From Mesorhizobium sp. 131-2-1 (lineage in GTDB: Bacteria > Pseudomonadota > Alphaproteobacteria > Rhizobiales > Rhizobiaceae), in NCBI RefSeq assembly GCF_016756535.1, contig NZ_AP023247.1:3224501-3288500 (forward strand): a stretch of 64,000 bases of DNA, given 5' to 3'. The notes beneath the pieces were generated by a model. It was not told where the DNA came from. It saw only the letters and a program-made list of their open reading frames with translations, and made no database searches. The stretch's first letter is position 1. Each line of letters begins with the position of its first letter. The translations under genes and the position numbers were made by a program. Shown here in pieces: positions 16,521-26,170 of this stretch.

Positions 16521-17300
16521 TTAGATCAACAACAACCCCTTCATACTTGCATTGCCGTTCCTGCCGATGATGAGGTGGTCGTGGACGGCGATGCCCAGCG
16601 GTTTTGCGGTGTCGATGATCTGCTTGGTCATCTCGATGTCCGCGCGCGAGGGTGTCGGGTCTCCGGACGGATGGTTGTGGACCAGGATGATGGCGCTGGC
16701 CGAGAGTTCAAGCGCGCGCTTGACCACTTCGCGCGGATAGACCGGCGTGTGGTCGACGGTGCCGACCTGCTGCACCTCGTCGGCGATCAGCCCGTTCTTC
16801 TTGTCGAGGAACAGCACGCGGAACTGCTCGCGGCTCTCGAAGGCCATGGCTGAGCGGCAATAGTCGAGAAGCTGCGTCCAGTTCGAGACGATTTCGCGGC
16901 CGCGCACCTCGCCGCGCGCCATGCGCTGGGAAGCGGCTGCGATCACCTTGAGGTCGACCGCCACCGAGGGGCCGATGCCCTTCACCTCCTGCAGCAGCGC
17001 CACCGGCGCGCCAAGCACTTCCGCGAAGGTGCCGAAGCGGGCCAGCAAGGCCTTGGCGATCGGCTTGGTGTCGACGCGCGGGATCAGGCGAAAGAGCAGG
17101 AGTTCGAGAAGCTCGTAGTCGGGGAGGGCGTCGGGGCCGGCGGACGTGAAACGCTCGCGCAGACGGTCGCGATGGCCGTGATAGTGCGGCGGCTCGGCTG
17201 CCGCCTTTTTTTCAACCGCCGCTTTCCCCGCCGGCGGTTCGATCCACCGCTCGGAGAAAAATCCCCGCTCGTCGTCGCCGGTTTTCCCCATACCCGCCAT
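16521..17300 (-). CDS. radC: RadC family JAB/MPN-domain protein
   Basis: A 259-residue protein with an N-terminal helix-hairpin-helix-like half ([14 protein letters not shown] and [13 protein letters not shown]) and a C-terminal JAB1/MPN metal-binding half. The metal motif is seen as [14 protein letters not shown] with the upstream Glu. RadC was once linked to repair, but its biochemical role is unsettled. The N-terminus is longer than usual by a low-complexity Ala/Glu/Lys stretch. It lies 25 bases downstream of map on the same strand. A broken piece of another radC lies at 8281. Confidence 0.92.
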   Translation of the reverse strand: MAGMGKTGDDERGFFSERWIEPPAGKAAVEKKAAAEPPHYHGHRDRLRERFTSAGPDALPDYELLELLLFRLIPRVDTKPIAKALLARFGTFAEVLGAPVALLQEVKGIGPSVAVDLKVIAAASQRMARGEVRGREIVSNWTQLLDYCRSAMAFESREQFRVLFLDKKNGLIADEVQQVGTVDHTPVYPREVVKRALELSASAIILVHNHPSGDPTPSRADIEMTKQIIDTAKPLGIAVHDHLIIGRNGNASMKGLLLI

Positions 17301-17325
17301 ACCCCCGAAGGCTTTGAGGGAAAGA

Positions 17326-18153
17326 TTAGGCCGGCAGGCCGGGGCGGTCGAGTTTTTTCGGCGAGAGCGTAAAGATCTCGCAGCCGGTGTCGGTGACGCC
17401 GATCGTGTGCTCGTATTGCGCCGACAGCGAGCGGTCGCGCGTCACCGCGGTCCAGCCGTCCGACAGCACCTTCACATGCGGGCGGCCGAGATTGATCATC
17501 GGCTCGACGGTGAAGATCATGCCCGGCCGCATCTCGACGCCTTCGGTGGCGGTGCCGTAGTGCAGGATGTTCGGCGCGTCGTGGAACAGCAGGCCGACGC
17601 CGTGGCCGCAGAAATCGCGCACCACCGAGCAGCGCTCGGCCTCGGCATAGGTCTGGATGGCGGCGCCGATGGCGCCGGTGCGGGCGCCGGGCCGGATCGC
17701 GGCGATGCCGCGCATCAGGCACTCATGGGTGACCTCGAGCAGGCGCTCGGCGGCGCGTTTGATGGTGCCCACCGGATACATGCGCGAGGAATCGCCATGC
17801 CAGCCGTCGAGGATATAGGTGACGTCGATGTTGACGATGTCGCCATCCTTGAGCGGCTTGTTGTCGGGAATGCCGTGGCAGACGACATGGTTGATCGAGG
17901 TGCAGGACGATTTGGTGTAGCCGCGATAGTTGAGGGTCGCCGGCAGCGCGCCATGATCCATGCCGAACTCGAAGACGAAACGGTCGATCGCCTCGGTGGT
18001 GACGCCGGGCGCGACCATCGGCACCAGCTCGTCGAGGCAGCGGGCCGTGAGCTCGCAGGCCTTGCGCATGCCGGCAAAGCCTTCCTCGCCATAGAGGCGG
18101 ATCTGGCCGGTGTTTCTGAGCGGTGCCGTGGCGGCGTCGAGATAGGTAACCAT
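17326..18153 (-). CDS. map: Type I methionine aminopeptidase
   Basis: Removes the initiator Met from nascent proteins. The 275-residue cytoplasmic enzyme has the pita-bread fold with all five metal ligands visible: Asp in VNIDVTYI, Asp in WHGDSS, His in GHGVGLLFH, Glu in TVEPMI and Glu in YEHTIGV. The substrate-pocket His is in [10 protein letters not shown]. Length is typical of type I. It is transcribed toward radC, 25 bases away, and likely forms an operon with it. Confidence 0.97.
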   Translation of the reverse strand: MVTYLDAATAPLRNTGQIRLYGEEGFAGMRKACELTARCLDELVPMVAPGVTTEAIDRFVFEFGMDHGALPATLNYRGYTKSSCTSINHVVCHGIPDNKPLKDGDIVNIDVTYILDGWHGDSSRMYPVGTIKRAAERLLEVTHECLMRGIAAIRPGARTGAIGAAIQTYAEAERCSVVRDFCGHGVGLLFHDAPNILHYGTATEGVEMRPGMIFTVEPMINLGRPHVKVLSDGWTAVTRDRSLSAQYEHTIGVTDTGCEIFTLSPKKLDRPGLPA

Positions 18154-18392
18154 TTACGTCCGTTTGCCGGGTGGATTGGCCCATGATGCGAGCCGTCACG
18201 AAAATCTCCCCAGATTTGGCACCGGAAGCCGCAAGGTTCAAGGACGAACTGCCGGCGACGGACTTAAGCCCGCTATATTCGGCCCGGATGTCCCAGCCAT
18301 CCGCCCGGTCCGGTGCCGGATCGGCCATGTGCTTTCCTTTTCAGGCCCTGTGGGTTAGGGCGGGGGTAGAGTTTGGAGAGCTTTGGCCTTTG

Positions 18393-18779
18393 ATGGCATC
18401 CACGCGCGCAAGATCATCGCTGTCGCTGGTCAGGGCGGCCTGCTCGGGGCTGATGGCCCTGCTGCTGGTGTCGCTGATCGGCCTCGCGCAGCAGCAGGCA
18501 TCGAGCGCCGCCACTAGCGGCGGCGCCGGCATCAGCGCGTCGCGGCAGGGCGATCATGCTGCGCTGCTGCGCATCACCGGCAAAGCGCAGGCGCTCGAAG
18601 TCCGTGCCGGCCGGGTACTGCCGGTCAAGTTCCTGAGCGGCGATGCCGGCGCGCTTGCGCCGACGGCCCACAGTCTCCTCGTCGACCAGGCTTCGCCGGT
18701 CCAGGCAGTAGCCGCGCCGGCTGCCATGCCCTTGCGGCAGGCGAGCACCAACCAGCCACGCGCGCCGCCTTTCGCCTGA
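18393..18779 (+). CDS. Hypothetical exported protein
   Basis: A 128-residue protein with an N-terminal hydrophobic stretch (RAACSGLMALLLVSLIGLA) that could be a signal peptide or anchor, then an Ala/Gln/Ser-rich region without a known domain. The frame is open further upstream, but the ATG at 18393 is the first that gives a sensible signal sequence; GGAGAG lies about eleven bases before it, somewhat far. It starts divergently from map. No function is recognised; the high-GC composition leaves some doubt that it is expressed. Confidence 0.45.
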   Translation: MASTRARSSLSLVRAACSGLMALLLVSLIGLAQQQASSAATSGGAGISASRQGDHAALLRITGKAQALEVRAGRVLPVKFLSGDAGALAPTAHSLLVDQASPVQAVAAPAAMPLRQASTNQPRAPPFA

Positions 18780-18895
18780 GCCGAGCGGTCGCCGACCGCG
18801 CCTTCAAACCATTCCCCATTCTTTCGCGTCGCGATCCGCGCGGCGGCCGCCGGCCGTCCCGCGCCGCGTGGCGCGCCATTTCCGGAACATGCTCA

Positions 18896-19132
18896 ATGCA
18901 ACGCATCAAGACATTCAAGACGCTGACGCGCGCCGTGTCGGCCGCGCTCTTTCTCTCCGTCCAGGTGATCATCTGCATCGGAACCGTCTATTGGGCGGTC
19001 GCCGAGACGCTCGGCATGGCGGGCACGGCGGCGATGGTGCTGGGCGGCATCTTTGCCGTACCCTCGGCCTTCGCCCTGTTCTTCGTCAGCCGCATGGCCT
19101 TCGAGGCGGAAACCGATCCGGCCAACCAGTAG
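18896..19132 (+). CDS. Small two-span membrane protein
   Basis: A 78-residue protein with a short basic N-terminus (MQRIKTFKTLTR), two hydrophobic segments (AALFLSVQVIICIGTVYWAV and AAMVLGGIFAVPSAFALFFV) and an acidic tail (FEAETDPANQ). The charge pattern suggests both ends in the cytoplasm. I do not recognise a named family. It precedes the DUF982 gene on the same strand with about 100 bases between them. Confidence 0.65.
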   Translation: MQRIKTFKTLTRAVSAALFLSVQVIICIGTVYWAVAETLGMAGTAAMVLGGIFAVPSAFALFFVSRMAFEAETDPANQ

Positions 19133-19233
19133 GCTGACCGCACTGAGGACACATTCCTGGGTCAAAAGCCCGGCCAAAAGCAATTTTCAGGACGAGCGGC
19201 GCCGCGTGGCGGCGCCGGTCCGGGAGACAGGGA

Positions 19234-19530
19234 ATGGACAGATTGCAATTCGAGGTGCCGGTGCGCATCGCGCCAGCACCTGGCCTGCCGGTCGAGGAGA
19301 TCTACGGCGTCGAGCAGGCGCTCGATTTCCTGCAGGACTGGCCGGCCCGTCGCCAGGGCAAGGTCTACGAGGCCGCGTTCAACGCCTGCTTCGGCGCCAC
19401 GGTGGATGTGGTCAAGACCGAGGAAGCGTGCCGGGCGTTCATGGCGTTCTGCCGCGTCAGCGGTCTCTTGGCCAGGGACATGATGGTTCCCGGCAAGCGC
19501 AGCGGCGAGGCGAGGGGGCTGCGGGTCTAG
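19234..19530 (+). CDS. DUF982 domain protein
   Basis: A 98-residue protein matching DUF982, a short family largely confined to rhizobia. The typical core is VEQALDFLQDWPARRQGKVYEAAFNACF, split here into the helix ALDFLQDWP and the later VYEAAFNACFGA. Function is unknown. The ribosome-binding region is GGGAGACAGGGA just before the ATG. The stop codon TAG is the first three bases of a dispersed intergenic repeat (19528-19624), so the C-terminus may have been set by the insertion of that repeat. Confidence 0.8.
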   Translation: MDRLQFEVPVRIAPAPGLPVEEIYGVEQALDFLQDWPARRQGKVYEAAFNACFGATVDVVKTEEACRAFMAFCRVSGLLARDMMVPGKRSGEARGLRV

Positions 19531-19624
19531 AGCGGTTCAGCGCTTCACGGAATCCGCCCTAAGTCTTTGTTTCTACGCAATTCCGGACGGAAAACCGCTA
19601 CGCACTTTTCCTGGAATTGCTCTA
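19528..19624. repeat. Palindromic intergenic repeat, full copy
   Basis: A 97-bp element with inverted ends TAGAGC and GCTCTA. The core reads GCAATTCCGGACGGAAAACCG, here in two parts around 19578-19598, and then CACTTTTCCTGGAATTGC, so that GCAATTCC pairs with GGAATTGC. Related copies are at 33150 and 38990. It gives the upstream DUF982 gene its stop codon and separates it from the convergent hydroxylase gene. Confidence 0.75.
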
Positions 19625-19664
19625 ACCTCGTCGGCCAACGCGCCCTTGCGGCCAATCCGGGCAT

Positions 19665-20351
19665 TCATCCGGAAAAAGACACCCCCCGATAGCGCATCCC
19701 CGTCTGCACGCCGCGAACGATCAGCCTGGACAGGATTTCCATGTCCAGCGGCATTCGCGGGCGCCAGACATCGAGCAACAGGGCGACGCGAGCCTGGTCC
19801 GCGTTGTTCATGACCTCGTGCGGAAAAGTGTCGTCCCACAGCATGCACTCGCCATCGGCGATCCGCTTCTCCTGATGGTTGATCATCATGACCGTTGCCG
19901 GCCGCCCATCCGCCTGTTTCGGGATGACCAGGCCGAGGTGAAACCTCATGATGCCGCGGAATGGTCCGCGATGGCGGGGTATGTGTTTGCGCGGGGCAAG
20001 GAACGAGATGGCCGCCGATTTCACCTCCGGGCATTCGGCAAGCAACCGGCCGAGCACCGGCATGCGGGCGAGGTTTTCCGGAACCGGAAGATCGTAGGCC
20101 TTGAGCACGAACATGCGCCAGTCGAGCCCGTCATTGGCCGAGATCTCGGCCTGCTCCGGCATGATGTCGTGGAAGCGCGGCACCTTGCCGAGCTGCACGG
20201 AAAGCGCCTCGTCGCGGATCGTCCGCCAGGCGGCTGTGAACTTCGCCGCATTGAGAAAATGCTTGCCGGCATCGAGAATCGCCGGCGCGTCGATGCGTTT
20301 CTCATAGATGCGGCGGACCAGACCGGTTCCGAGATCGTAGGCGTTCGGCAT
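19665..20351 (-). CDS. Aspartyl/asparaginyl beta-hydroxylase family protein
   Basis: A 228-residue Fe(II)/2-oxoglutarate-dependent dioxygenase-like protein. The cupin core includes PRHRGPFRGIMRFHLGL, where the Arg/His residues for 2-oxoglutarate binding and a metal His lie, and WDDTFPHEVMN with the distal metal His. In animals such enzymes hydroxylate EGF domains; bacterial members such as the LpxO-like group hydroxylate lipid A acyl chains. Without a membrane anchor, which I do not see clearly here, the substrate is open. It is monocistronic. Confidence 0.85.
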   Translation of the reverse strand: MPNAYDLGTGLVRRIYEKRIDAPAILDAGKHFLNAAKFTAAWRTIRDEALSVQLGKVPRFHDIMPEQAEISANDGLDWRMFVLKAYDLPVPENLARMPVLGRLLAECPEVKSAAISFLAPRKHIPRHRGPFRGIMRFHLGLVIPKQADGRPATVMMINHQEKRIADGECMLWDDTFPHEVMNNADQARVALLLDVWRPRMPLDMEILSRLIVRGVQTGMRYRGVSFSG

Positions 20352-20768
20352 CTCGCTACCTCGATGGATTTACAGATATGGCGGGCGACTGCTTCCGGGC
20401 CTTTGCTCACGGAGATTTGTTCAAGGCTGTTGAACTCTGGACGGACCTCGCGCCTCCGATGTCCTGGGTCTTCGCGGCCCGCCTGGGGAGGACGATCGCG
20501 CTGGAGAACAGGGCGGGTGGGGGGCTGTCGCAGAGGGTGGCTTTTCGAGCCGTTTCCTAGTGCAATGGGCACCAGTCAACTCGAAGCCTTGCGCGTGCGC
20601 ATGCTCATTTGATCTGTTCAACCACTGGAGCCGGCTTATCGGCGTTGCCTGCAGGTTGGCGATTGCGCTTTCGCCGGGAACAATGCAGCCTAGCGTTGGG
20701 GTTCGAGAAGCTATTTCCCGGGGCGGGACCATGCAGGACGGATTCGCGGCACAGCAACTGGTGCAGAA
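20352..20768. other. 417-base intergenic region without a supported gene
   Basis: Separates the divergent hydroxylase-like gene and the CHASE2 cyclase gene. Short open frames are present on both strands but none has a domain, a good ribosome-binding site or a consistent codon pattern. The promoters of both flanking genes should lie here. I see no strong palindrome. Confidence 0.5.
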
Positions 20769-20771
20769 GTG

Positions 20772-22976
20772 ATGACACGCGCTCAGTTGGCCGGCGTCAT
20801 CCTGGGCCTGTCGCTGGTAGCGGTGTTTACCATTGTCCGGGCGAGGGATCCGCAGCCGTTGAGGCTCGCCCGCGAAGCGACGTTCGACCAATATCAGCGG
20901 CTGGCACCTCGCAGCTTCGAGGCGATGCCTGTCCGCGTGGTCGACATAGACGAGGCCTCATTGCGGCAGTTCGGCCAGTGGCCGTGGCCCAGGGATCGCA
21001 TGGCGGCTCTGGTCGATAAACTGACGGAGCTTGGTGCGGCAGTCATCGCGTTCGACATCCTTTTCGCCGAGCCCGATCGTCTGTCGCCTCGCACTGTTGT
21101 CCGCGACGTGCCAGGCATCGATACTGCCCTGCTCGATCGCCTGCCCGACAACGACGAGATCTTCGCCCGGTCGATCGCCGGCAAGCCGGTTGTCCTGGGT
21201 TACGGCATCTCCAACGAAGGGAACTATCATCCGCAAGTGAAGGCTGGCATTGCCTTTACGGGCGAGAGCCCGGTCGATGCTCCTCCCCATATCAGGGCAG
21301 CCACACCGCTGCGGCCGCAGCTTGAGGCCAATGCCGCCGGCATTGGACATATCAGCCTCAATCCGGGCAGATCGACTGCTGTGGTGAGGACAGCTCCACT
21401 CTTTCTCAGCGATGGCGAGCAGCTTTATCCGGACCTTGCCCTCGAAGCCATGAGGGTAGCGCAGGGCGCCTCCACCTATCTCATTGCCGGCGCGCCGGAG
21501 GGGCAGGGCATAATGACCTCCGTCAAGATCGGCGACTTCGTTATCCCGGTGACCTCCGCCGGTGAACTCTGGCTCTATGTCAGTCCCGACAGGGCGGAAC
21601 GGTATGTTTCGGCGAAGGACGTGCTTGCACCCGACGGCGTCTCCCCCAAAACAAGGGCCGCGATCGAGGGCAGCATCGTGTTTGTCGGCACCTCCTCCGC
21701 CGGGCTGCAGGATATTCGTGTCACTGCGCTCGGTGAGAACGTGCCAGGCGTCTCGATCCACGCGCAGATTGTCGAGCAGGTACTGTCCAGCCACTATCTG
21801 TCGCGGCCCGACTGGGCAAACGGGCTGGAAATCGCGTTGATCGCCATGCTGGGCACCCTTCTGGTGTTTCTCACGATTTTCGTAAGCCCCGCGATCGCGC
21901 TCGCCTGCGGCCTGGCGATCACGGGCCTGGCGCTCGTCGCATCATGGTTTGCCTTTTCGCTTGCGGGACTGCTGTTCGACCCTTTTGCGCCAATCGTCAT
22001 GGGCTCGATCACGCATTTCGCGACCACCTCTTTCCGCTTCCTGGTGACCGACCGGGAGCGGCGCGCGATCCGGCGGGCCTTCGGCCAATATTTGTCGCCA
22101 TCGCTTCTCTACCGCATCGAGCACACGCGCAACGCACTTCGTCTTGGCGGCGACGATCGCGAGCTGACAGTGATGTTTGTCGATGTGCGAAACTTCACCG
22201 AGATCAGCGAAAGACTACCGCCCACCGCCGTCGTGCGGTTTCTGAACACGCTTCTCGACGCGCTCAGCCGTCATGTCACCGCCAATGAAGGCACACTCGA
22301 CAAGTTCATCGGCGATTCGATCATGGCCTTTTGGAATGCCCCGATCGATGTCACCGATCATCCCGCCAAAGCCGTTCGCGCGGCATTGGCCATGCGCGAG
22401 ACGATTGCTCGCCTCAACGAAAGCGATGCATTCGGATTCGGGGTGGGGCAGACGGTTCGCATCGGTATCGGGATCCATACCGGTGTCGCCTGCGTCGGAA
22501 ACATGGGTGCGGAGTCGCGATTCAACTATTCGGCGGTTGGCGACGCGGTGAATGTCGCAGCGCGTATCGAGACAGCGTGCAAGACGGTGAGTTTCGACAT
22601 CCTCGCGTCCGACGACACAGTAAGATCGCTGCCAGGCTGGGCCTCCCTCCACGCGGGATCGCTGGAGCTCAAGGGAAAGAGCGCGAGGACGAGAATCAAT
22701 GCCGTCGTCGGCGATGAAAATGTTGCGTCGTCGCCGGATTTTGCGGAATTGCAGATACTCCACGGCAAGCTCGTCGAGGCATTGCGTTCGCGCTCGCCAC
22801 GCAGCCGACGGATCATCGCGGCGGCCAAAGCCAAGGCCGCGGGCCTGCCGGCTGGCTTGCAGGACTTCTATGGCCGGATATCGCGCAGACCGGATGATTT
22901 TCTTGCCAAACGGGCGGGAGCGGCGGTGGAAGCGAATGCCGGCTATGCGGAGCAACAATTCGGCTCCGGTTCCTGA
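20772..22976 (+). CDS. Class III adenylate/guanylate cyclase with CHASE2 sensor
   Basis: A 734-residue membrane receptor cyclase. After a first transmembrane helix (VILGLSLVAVFTIV) comes a large extracytoplasmic CHASE2 domain (about residues 30-340, with FDILFAEPDR and VFVGTSSAGLQD), then three close hydrophobic spans (about 350-420), then a catalytic domain from about residue 455. Catalytic features: metal Asp in MFVDVRNFT and in DKFIGDSIMAF, and AVGDAVNVAARIE for the transition-state residues. It makes cAMP most likely, given the Lys in DKFIGD. The adjacent FecR-domain gene on the opposite strand is a frequent partner of CHASE2 cyclases. The start is ATG at 20772 or GTG one codon before; no strong ribosome-binding site is visible. 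Confidence 0.93.
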   Translation: MTRAQLAGVILGLSLVAVFTIVRARDPQPLRLAREATFDQYQRLAPRSFEAMPVRVVDIDEASLRQFGQWPWPRDRMAALVDKLTELGAAVIAFDILFAEPDRLSPRTVVRDVPGIDTALLDRLPDNDEIFARSIAGKPVVLGYGISNEGNYHPQVKAGIAFTGESPVDAPPHIRAATPLRPQLEANAAGIGHISLNPGRSTAVVRTAPLFLSDGEQLYPDLALEAMRVAQGASTYLIAGAPEGQGIMTSVKIGDFVIPVTSAGELWLYVSPDRAERYVSAKDVLAPDGVSPKTRAAIEGSIVFVGTSSAGLQDIRVTALGENVPGVSIHAQIVEQVLSSHYLSRPDWANGLEIALIAMLGTLLVFLTIFVSPAIALACGLAITGLALVASWFAFSLAGLLFDPFAPIVMGSITHFATTSFRFLVTDRERRAIRRAFGQYLSPSLLYRIEHTRNALRLGGDDRELTVMFVDVRNFTEISERLPPTAVVRFLNTLLDALSRHVTANEGTLDKFIGDSIMAFWNAPIDVTDHPAKAVRAALAMRETIARLNESDAFGFGVGQTVRIGIGIHTGVACVGNMGAESRFNYSAVGDAVNVAARIETACKTVSFDILASDDTVRSLPGWASLHAGSLELKGKSARTRINAVVGDENVASSPDFAELQILHGKLVEALRSRSPRSRRIIAAAKAKAAGLPAGLQDFYGRISRRPDDFLAKRAGAAVEANAGYAEQQFGSGS

Positions 22977-23133
22977 CCTGCATTCAGACAGGGCAAGTTG
23001 ACCGCCGCACTCGCTGCTCTTCAAGGGCAATGATTTCGTCCCCACCGACGTAGAAGCACGTTGGCCCCGACCGGCCAGCGAAGCCGAGCACAGGACGCGC
23101 CAGGAAAAAGAGCGGCTGTCTGTTGCGCTTGCC

Positions 23134-24000
23134 CTATCCGTATTTTCGGCCAGGACCGTAGGATTTTCCGGGATTGCTGGGGTCGTGCTTGCCCGGGTCA
23201 TTTCCATGACCGTTGTTGCCATCATCTGTCGGCGGGGCCGGCGGATCCGGCGGATTGGGTGTGCCCGGACTCGGTGGACTGGGCGCCCGTTGCTGCTGCG
23301 GCCGCGGCGTATGCTCCTGCTGAATGGCGGCCGTAAGCCCGCAATTTCCACCCGTGCCGAAGCCTCCCGAAAGCTGCTGAGTGCCGGTCAGAAACGGCAA
23401 CGCCCGCTGGGTGCCGAGTGCGGCGAGCACAGATCGATTGACCTTGGTAACGTCGCTCATTGCGCCTGATGGCGACGCGACCACACAATCGCAGCGCTGC
23501 TTCAGTTCCCTGCATCCGCCGCCGCTGCAGAATCGAGCCGACCCCTTCAGGAGCACGACGGCGGTTTTGCCGTTGGGCGCGATGTGGACATCGAATGCTG
23601 TTCCCCGCACGCCTATCGTGCCTGCAGGCGTGACGATCTGGTAGGCGGACGAGGACGAGCTTCCGCTTATCCAGCGAAACGTTCCCTTGGCAGCGCGGAT
23701 GGTAAGGTTCTTCACCGAATTATCATCGTTGAAGACGTACTTGTCGATGACGACGGAAGAACCCCACCCTACCGCCAGTTTGGTGCCATCCAGGAACACG
23801 AATTGGCCAAGCCCGGTATTGGATGTCCTGATACGTTCGTCCCGATGAACGGGTGCGCTGACCACCAGCGGTCCGGTTGCGCCGGTGACGGCAGTCTTGA
23901 TCACGACTGCCTTGCCGACTGTTTCGGCGGCGGCTATCGGTGTCGTATTGTTGAGCGTCGCGGCAAGCGCGACAATAGCAGCCCACCTCAAGGACGGCAT
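23134..24000 (-). CDS. FecR-domain exported protein
   Basis: A 288-residue protein with a signal peptide (LRWAAIVALAATLNN, cleavage near IAAAE) and a FecR-type beta domain at about residues 45-150, seen in TSNTGLGQFVFLDGTKLAVG and TPAGTIGVRGTAFDVHI. Four cysteines follow in a short stretch (FCSGGGCRELKQRCDC), which could form disulfides. The tail is Pro/Gly/Asn-rich and disordered. Free-standing FecR-domain proteins with no sigma factor nearby often accompany CHASE2 cyclases. A role as periplasmic ligand or surface partner is plausible but unproven. It is convergent with the CHASE2 cyclase gene and divergent from the TPR cyclase gene. Confidence 0.88.
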   Translation of the reverse strand: MPSLRWAAIVALAATLNNTTPIAAAETVGKAVVIKTAVTGATGPLVVSAPVHRDERIRTSNTGLGQFVFLDGTKLAVGWGSSVVIDKYVFNDDNSVKNLTIRAAKGTFRWISGSSSSSAYQIVTPAGTIGVRGTAFDVHIAPNGKTAVVLLKGSARFCSGGGCRELKQRCDCVVASPSGAMSDVTKVNRSVLAALGTQRALPFLTGTQQLSGGFGTGGNCGLTAAIQQEHTPRPQQQRAPSPPSPGTPNPPDPPAPPTDDGNNGHGNDPGKHDPSNPGKSYGPGRKYG

Positions 24001-24283
24001 GGCATCCCTCCTGCAAAGCTTTTATTAGCACATGCTCAAAAGACTGTCCTTAGGCCACGGCATACCTCAAATGGAGTAGGGCAGAGCTCGTTCGCAAGCC
24101 GCAGCCGGGAGCGGGCTTTGTGGCTATCGCGCGCTTGTGCAGAGGCGTAGGTTTGTCTGATTGAACCGTTTCCGAGCCACAATCCCTCCTGATGCCCAAG
24201 GGCTGCGACAACGGAATTTCCATATTAGCACGTACCACCGAACCTGATACTTTGGCCTTCTCTGAACAACTCGGACTTCACTT

Positions 24284-26170
24284 ATGGAGCGCCGGCTTAC
24301 CGCGATCCTCGCTGCCGATGTGGTCGGCTACTCCAGGCTCATGGGGCTGGACGAGGCGGGCACGCTGTCGGCGCTGAAGACCCACCGACGCGAGATGGCG
24401 GACGCCAAGATTGCTGAACATCGGGGGCGGATCGTCAAGCTCACCGGCGATGGCATGCTGGTCGAGTTCCCAAGCGTGGTGAACGCCGTGGCGTGTGCCG
24501 CCGAGATCCAGCGCAAAATGCGCGAGCGCAATGTCGACGTTTCGGAAGACAGGCGGATCGAGTTCCGCATCGGCGTCCATCTCGGCGATATCATTGTCGA
24601 GGACAACGACATTTACGGCGACGGCGTCAACATCGCGGCGCGTATCGAGAGCATGGCCAGGCCGGGCGGCGTAGCAGTGTCCGGTTCGGTCCGCGACAAT
24701 GTCGGCAACCGGCTCGACTTGACCTTCGAGGATACGGGCGAGCAAATACTGAAGAACATCGAGCGGCCGGTCAGGGTCTATAACGTCGACCTCTTCGCTG
24801 ACGCGGCGCCCCGATCCATTGCCTCGATCGCTCGAGAGAAAGCCGAGCCGGCCGCCCGTGCCAAGCCGTCGATCGCCGTCCTTCCCTTCAACAACATGAG
24901 CGGCGACCCCGAGCAGGAATACTTCTCCGACGGAATCACCGAGGACATCATCACCGACCTCAGCAAGGTCGGGGCACTGGCGGTCACTGCGCGCAACACA
25001 ACCTTCGCCCTCAAAGGCAAGGCAATGGACGTGAGCGAAGCGGCGCGGCAATTGCGAGTTTCGCATGTGCTGGAAGGCAGCGTGCGCAAGGCGGGAAGTC
25101 GCGTTCGGATCACCGCGCAGTTGATCGACGGGATGAGTGGGCATCATCTGTGGGCCGAGCGCTACGACCGTGATCTCAACGACATATTCGCCCTTCAGGA
25201 CGAGATCGCGCGGGCCATCGTCGATGCCCTGAAAATCCAGCTGATGCCGGCCGAGCATGCTGCCATCGGCAAGCGCACGACCGACAACGTTGAAGCCTAT
25301 CAATATTACCTGATGGGACGGCAGCATTTCTTGCGCCTGGGCCGTCGCAATCACCTTTCCGCCCGGCGCCTCTACCAGCGAGCGCTCGAGATCGATCCCG
25401 AATACGCGCTGGCGCGGGCCGGGCTGGCGCTGGCTGAAGGCATGTTGCTGAGATCCGGAGATCGCAGCGCAAATCTTGTCACCTTGAGCGCCGAGGCGCA
25501 GCGCGCACTGGCATTGGACTCGACGCTGGCGGAAGCTCACGTGGCTGACGCGATGGTACATTTCCAGAAGGAGAAGATCGAACTGGCAGGCGTTGCCTGC
25601 CGGCGAGCAATCGCGCTCGATCCCAATCTCTACGAGGCGCACAGGACCTTGGGCGACGTGCTGCGCATGGAGCGCAAGTTTGCAGAGGCCGCGGCCGCAT
25701 ATGAAAAGGCGGCGGAGGTTGATCGCAACAGCTATGGTGCGATGTGCATGCTCTGGGATTGCCGCAAGACCCTGGGCGACGAGGAGGAGGCCCACAGGCT
25801 TTCACAGGGGGTGCTGACCCGCATCGAGAAAGCCATGCAATTGTATCCGGACGATGGGGCAGCCTATGCCTATGGCTGCTACATCCTCCATAATCTCGGC
25901 CTGGACGAACGCGCCGTCGAATGGGCTGAGCGCGCGATCACCATCGATCCGGAGGACTATAACAGTCACTACAATGTCGCGTGTTTCCTGGCTGCGATCG
26001 GCGCCGTCGAAAAGGCGATCGACACGCTGGAGCACAGCGTGCCGCAGCTTGGATTGCAGCAAGTGCACTGGATGGCGCAGGACGTGGATATGAATCCGCT
26101 GCGCGATCATCCGCGCTATCTGGAGCTGATCGAGCGCCTGGAGATCAGTTTGGCCGAGGCGGAAGGCTGA
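24284..26170 (+). CDS. Class III cyclase with TolB-like segment and TPR repeats
   Basis: A 628-residue cytoplasmic-type cyclase. The N-terminal catalytic domain (residues 1-165) shows ILAADVVGYSRLM and KLTGDGMLVEF with the two metal Asp, and YGDGVNIAARIE. A middle region (about 195-330) starts with PSIAVLPFNNMSGDPEQEYF, the TolB/FlgO-like segment common in this rhizobial group. The C-terminal half consists of TPR-type helical repeats (about 340-615), such as LYQRALEIDPEYALARAGLA. No transmembrane helix is obvious. It starts 283 bases from the divergent FecR gene. Rhizobial genomes hold many paralogues; the signal sensed is unknown. Confidence 0.93.
   Translation: MERRLTAILAADVVGYSRLMGLDEAGTLSALKTHRREMADAKIAEHRGRIVKLTGDGMLVEFPSVVNAVACAAEIQRKMRERNVDVSEDRRIEFRIGVHLGDIIVEDNDIYGDGVNIAARIESMARPGGVAVSGSVRDNVGNRLDLTFEDTGEQILKNIERPVRVYNVDLFADAAPRSIASIAREKAEPAARAKPSIAVLPFNNMSGDPEQEYFSDGITEDIITDLSKVGALAVTARNTTFALKGKAMDVSEAARQLRVSHVLEGSVRKAGSRVRITAQLIDGMSGHHLWAERYDRDLNDIFALQDEIARAIVDALKIQLMPAEHAAIGKRTTDNVEAYQYYLMGRQHFLRLGRRNHLSARRLYQRALEIDPEYALARAGLALAEGMLLRSGDRSANLVTLSAEAQRALALDSTLAEAHVADAMVHFQKEKIELAGVACRRAIALDPNLYEAHRTLGDVLRMERKFAEAAAAYEKAAEVDRNSYGAMCMLWDCRKTLGDEEEAHRLSQGVLTRIEKAMQLYPDDGAAYAYGCYILHNLGLDERAVEWAERAITIDPEDYNSHYNVACFLAAIGAVEKAIDTLEHSVPQLGLQQVHWMAQDVDMNPLRDHPRYLELIERLEISLAEAEG

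Noticed and set aside
8281..17300. radC fragment and radC as recent direct duplication or phage attachment sites
   Set aside because: Synonymous divergence between the two is too high for a recent duplication and there is no integrase nearby.
24278..25795. A 505-codon minus-strand frame opposite the TPR cyclase
   Set aside because: Composition is that of an antisense shadow and the plus-strand protein is a clear cyclase.
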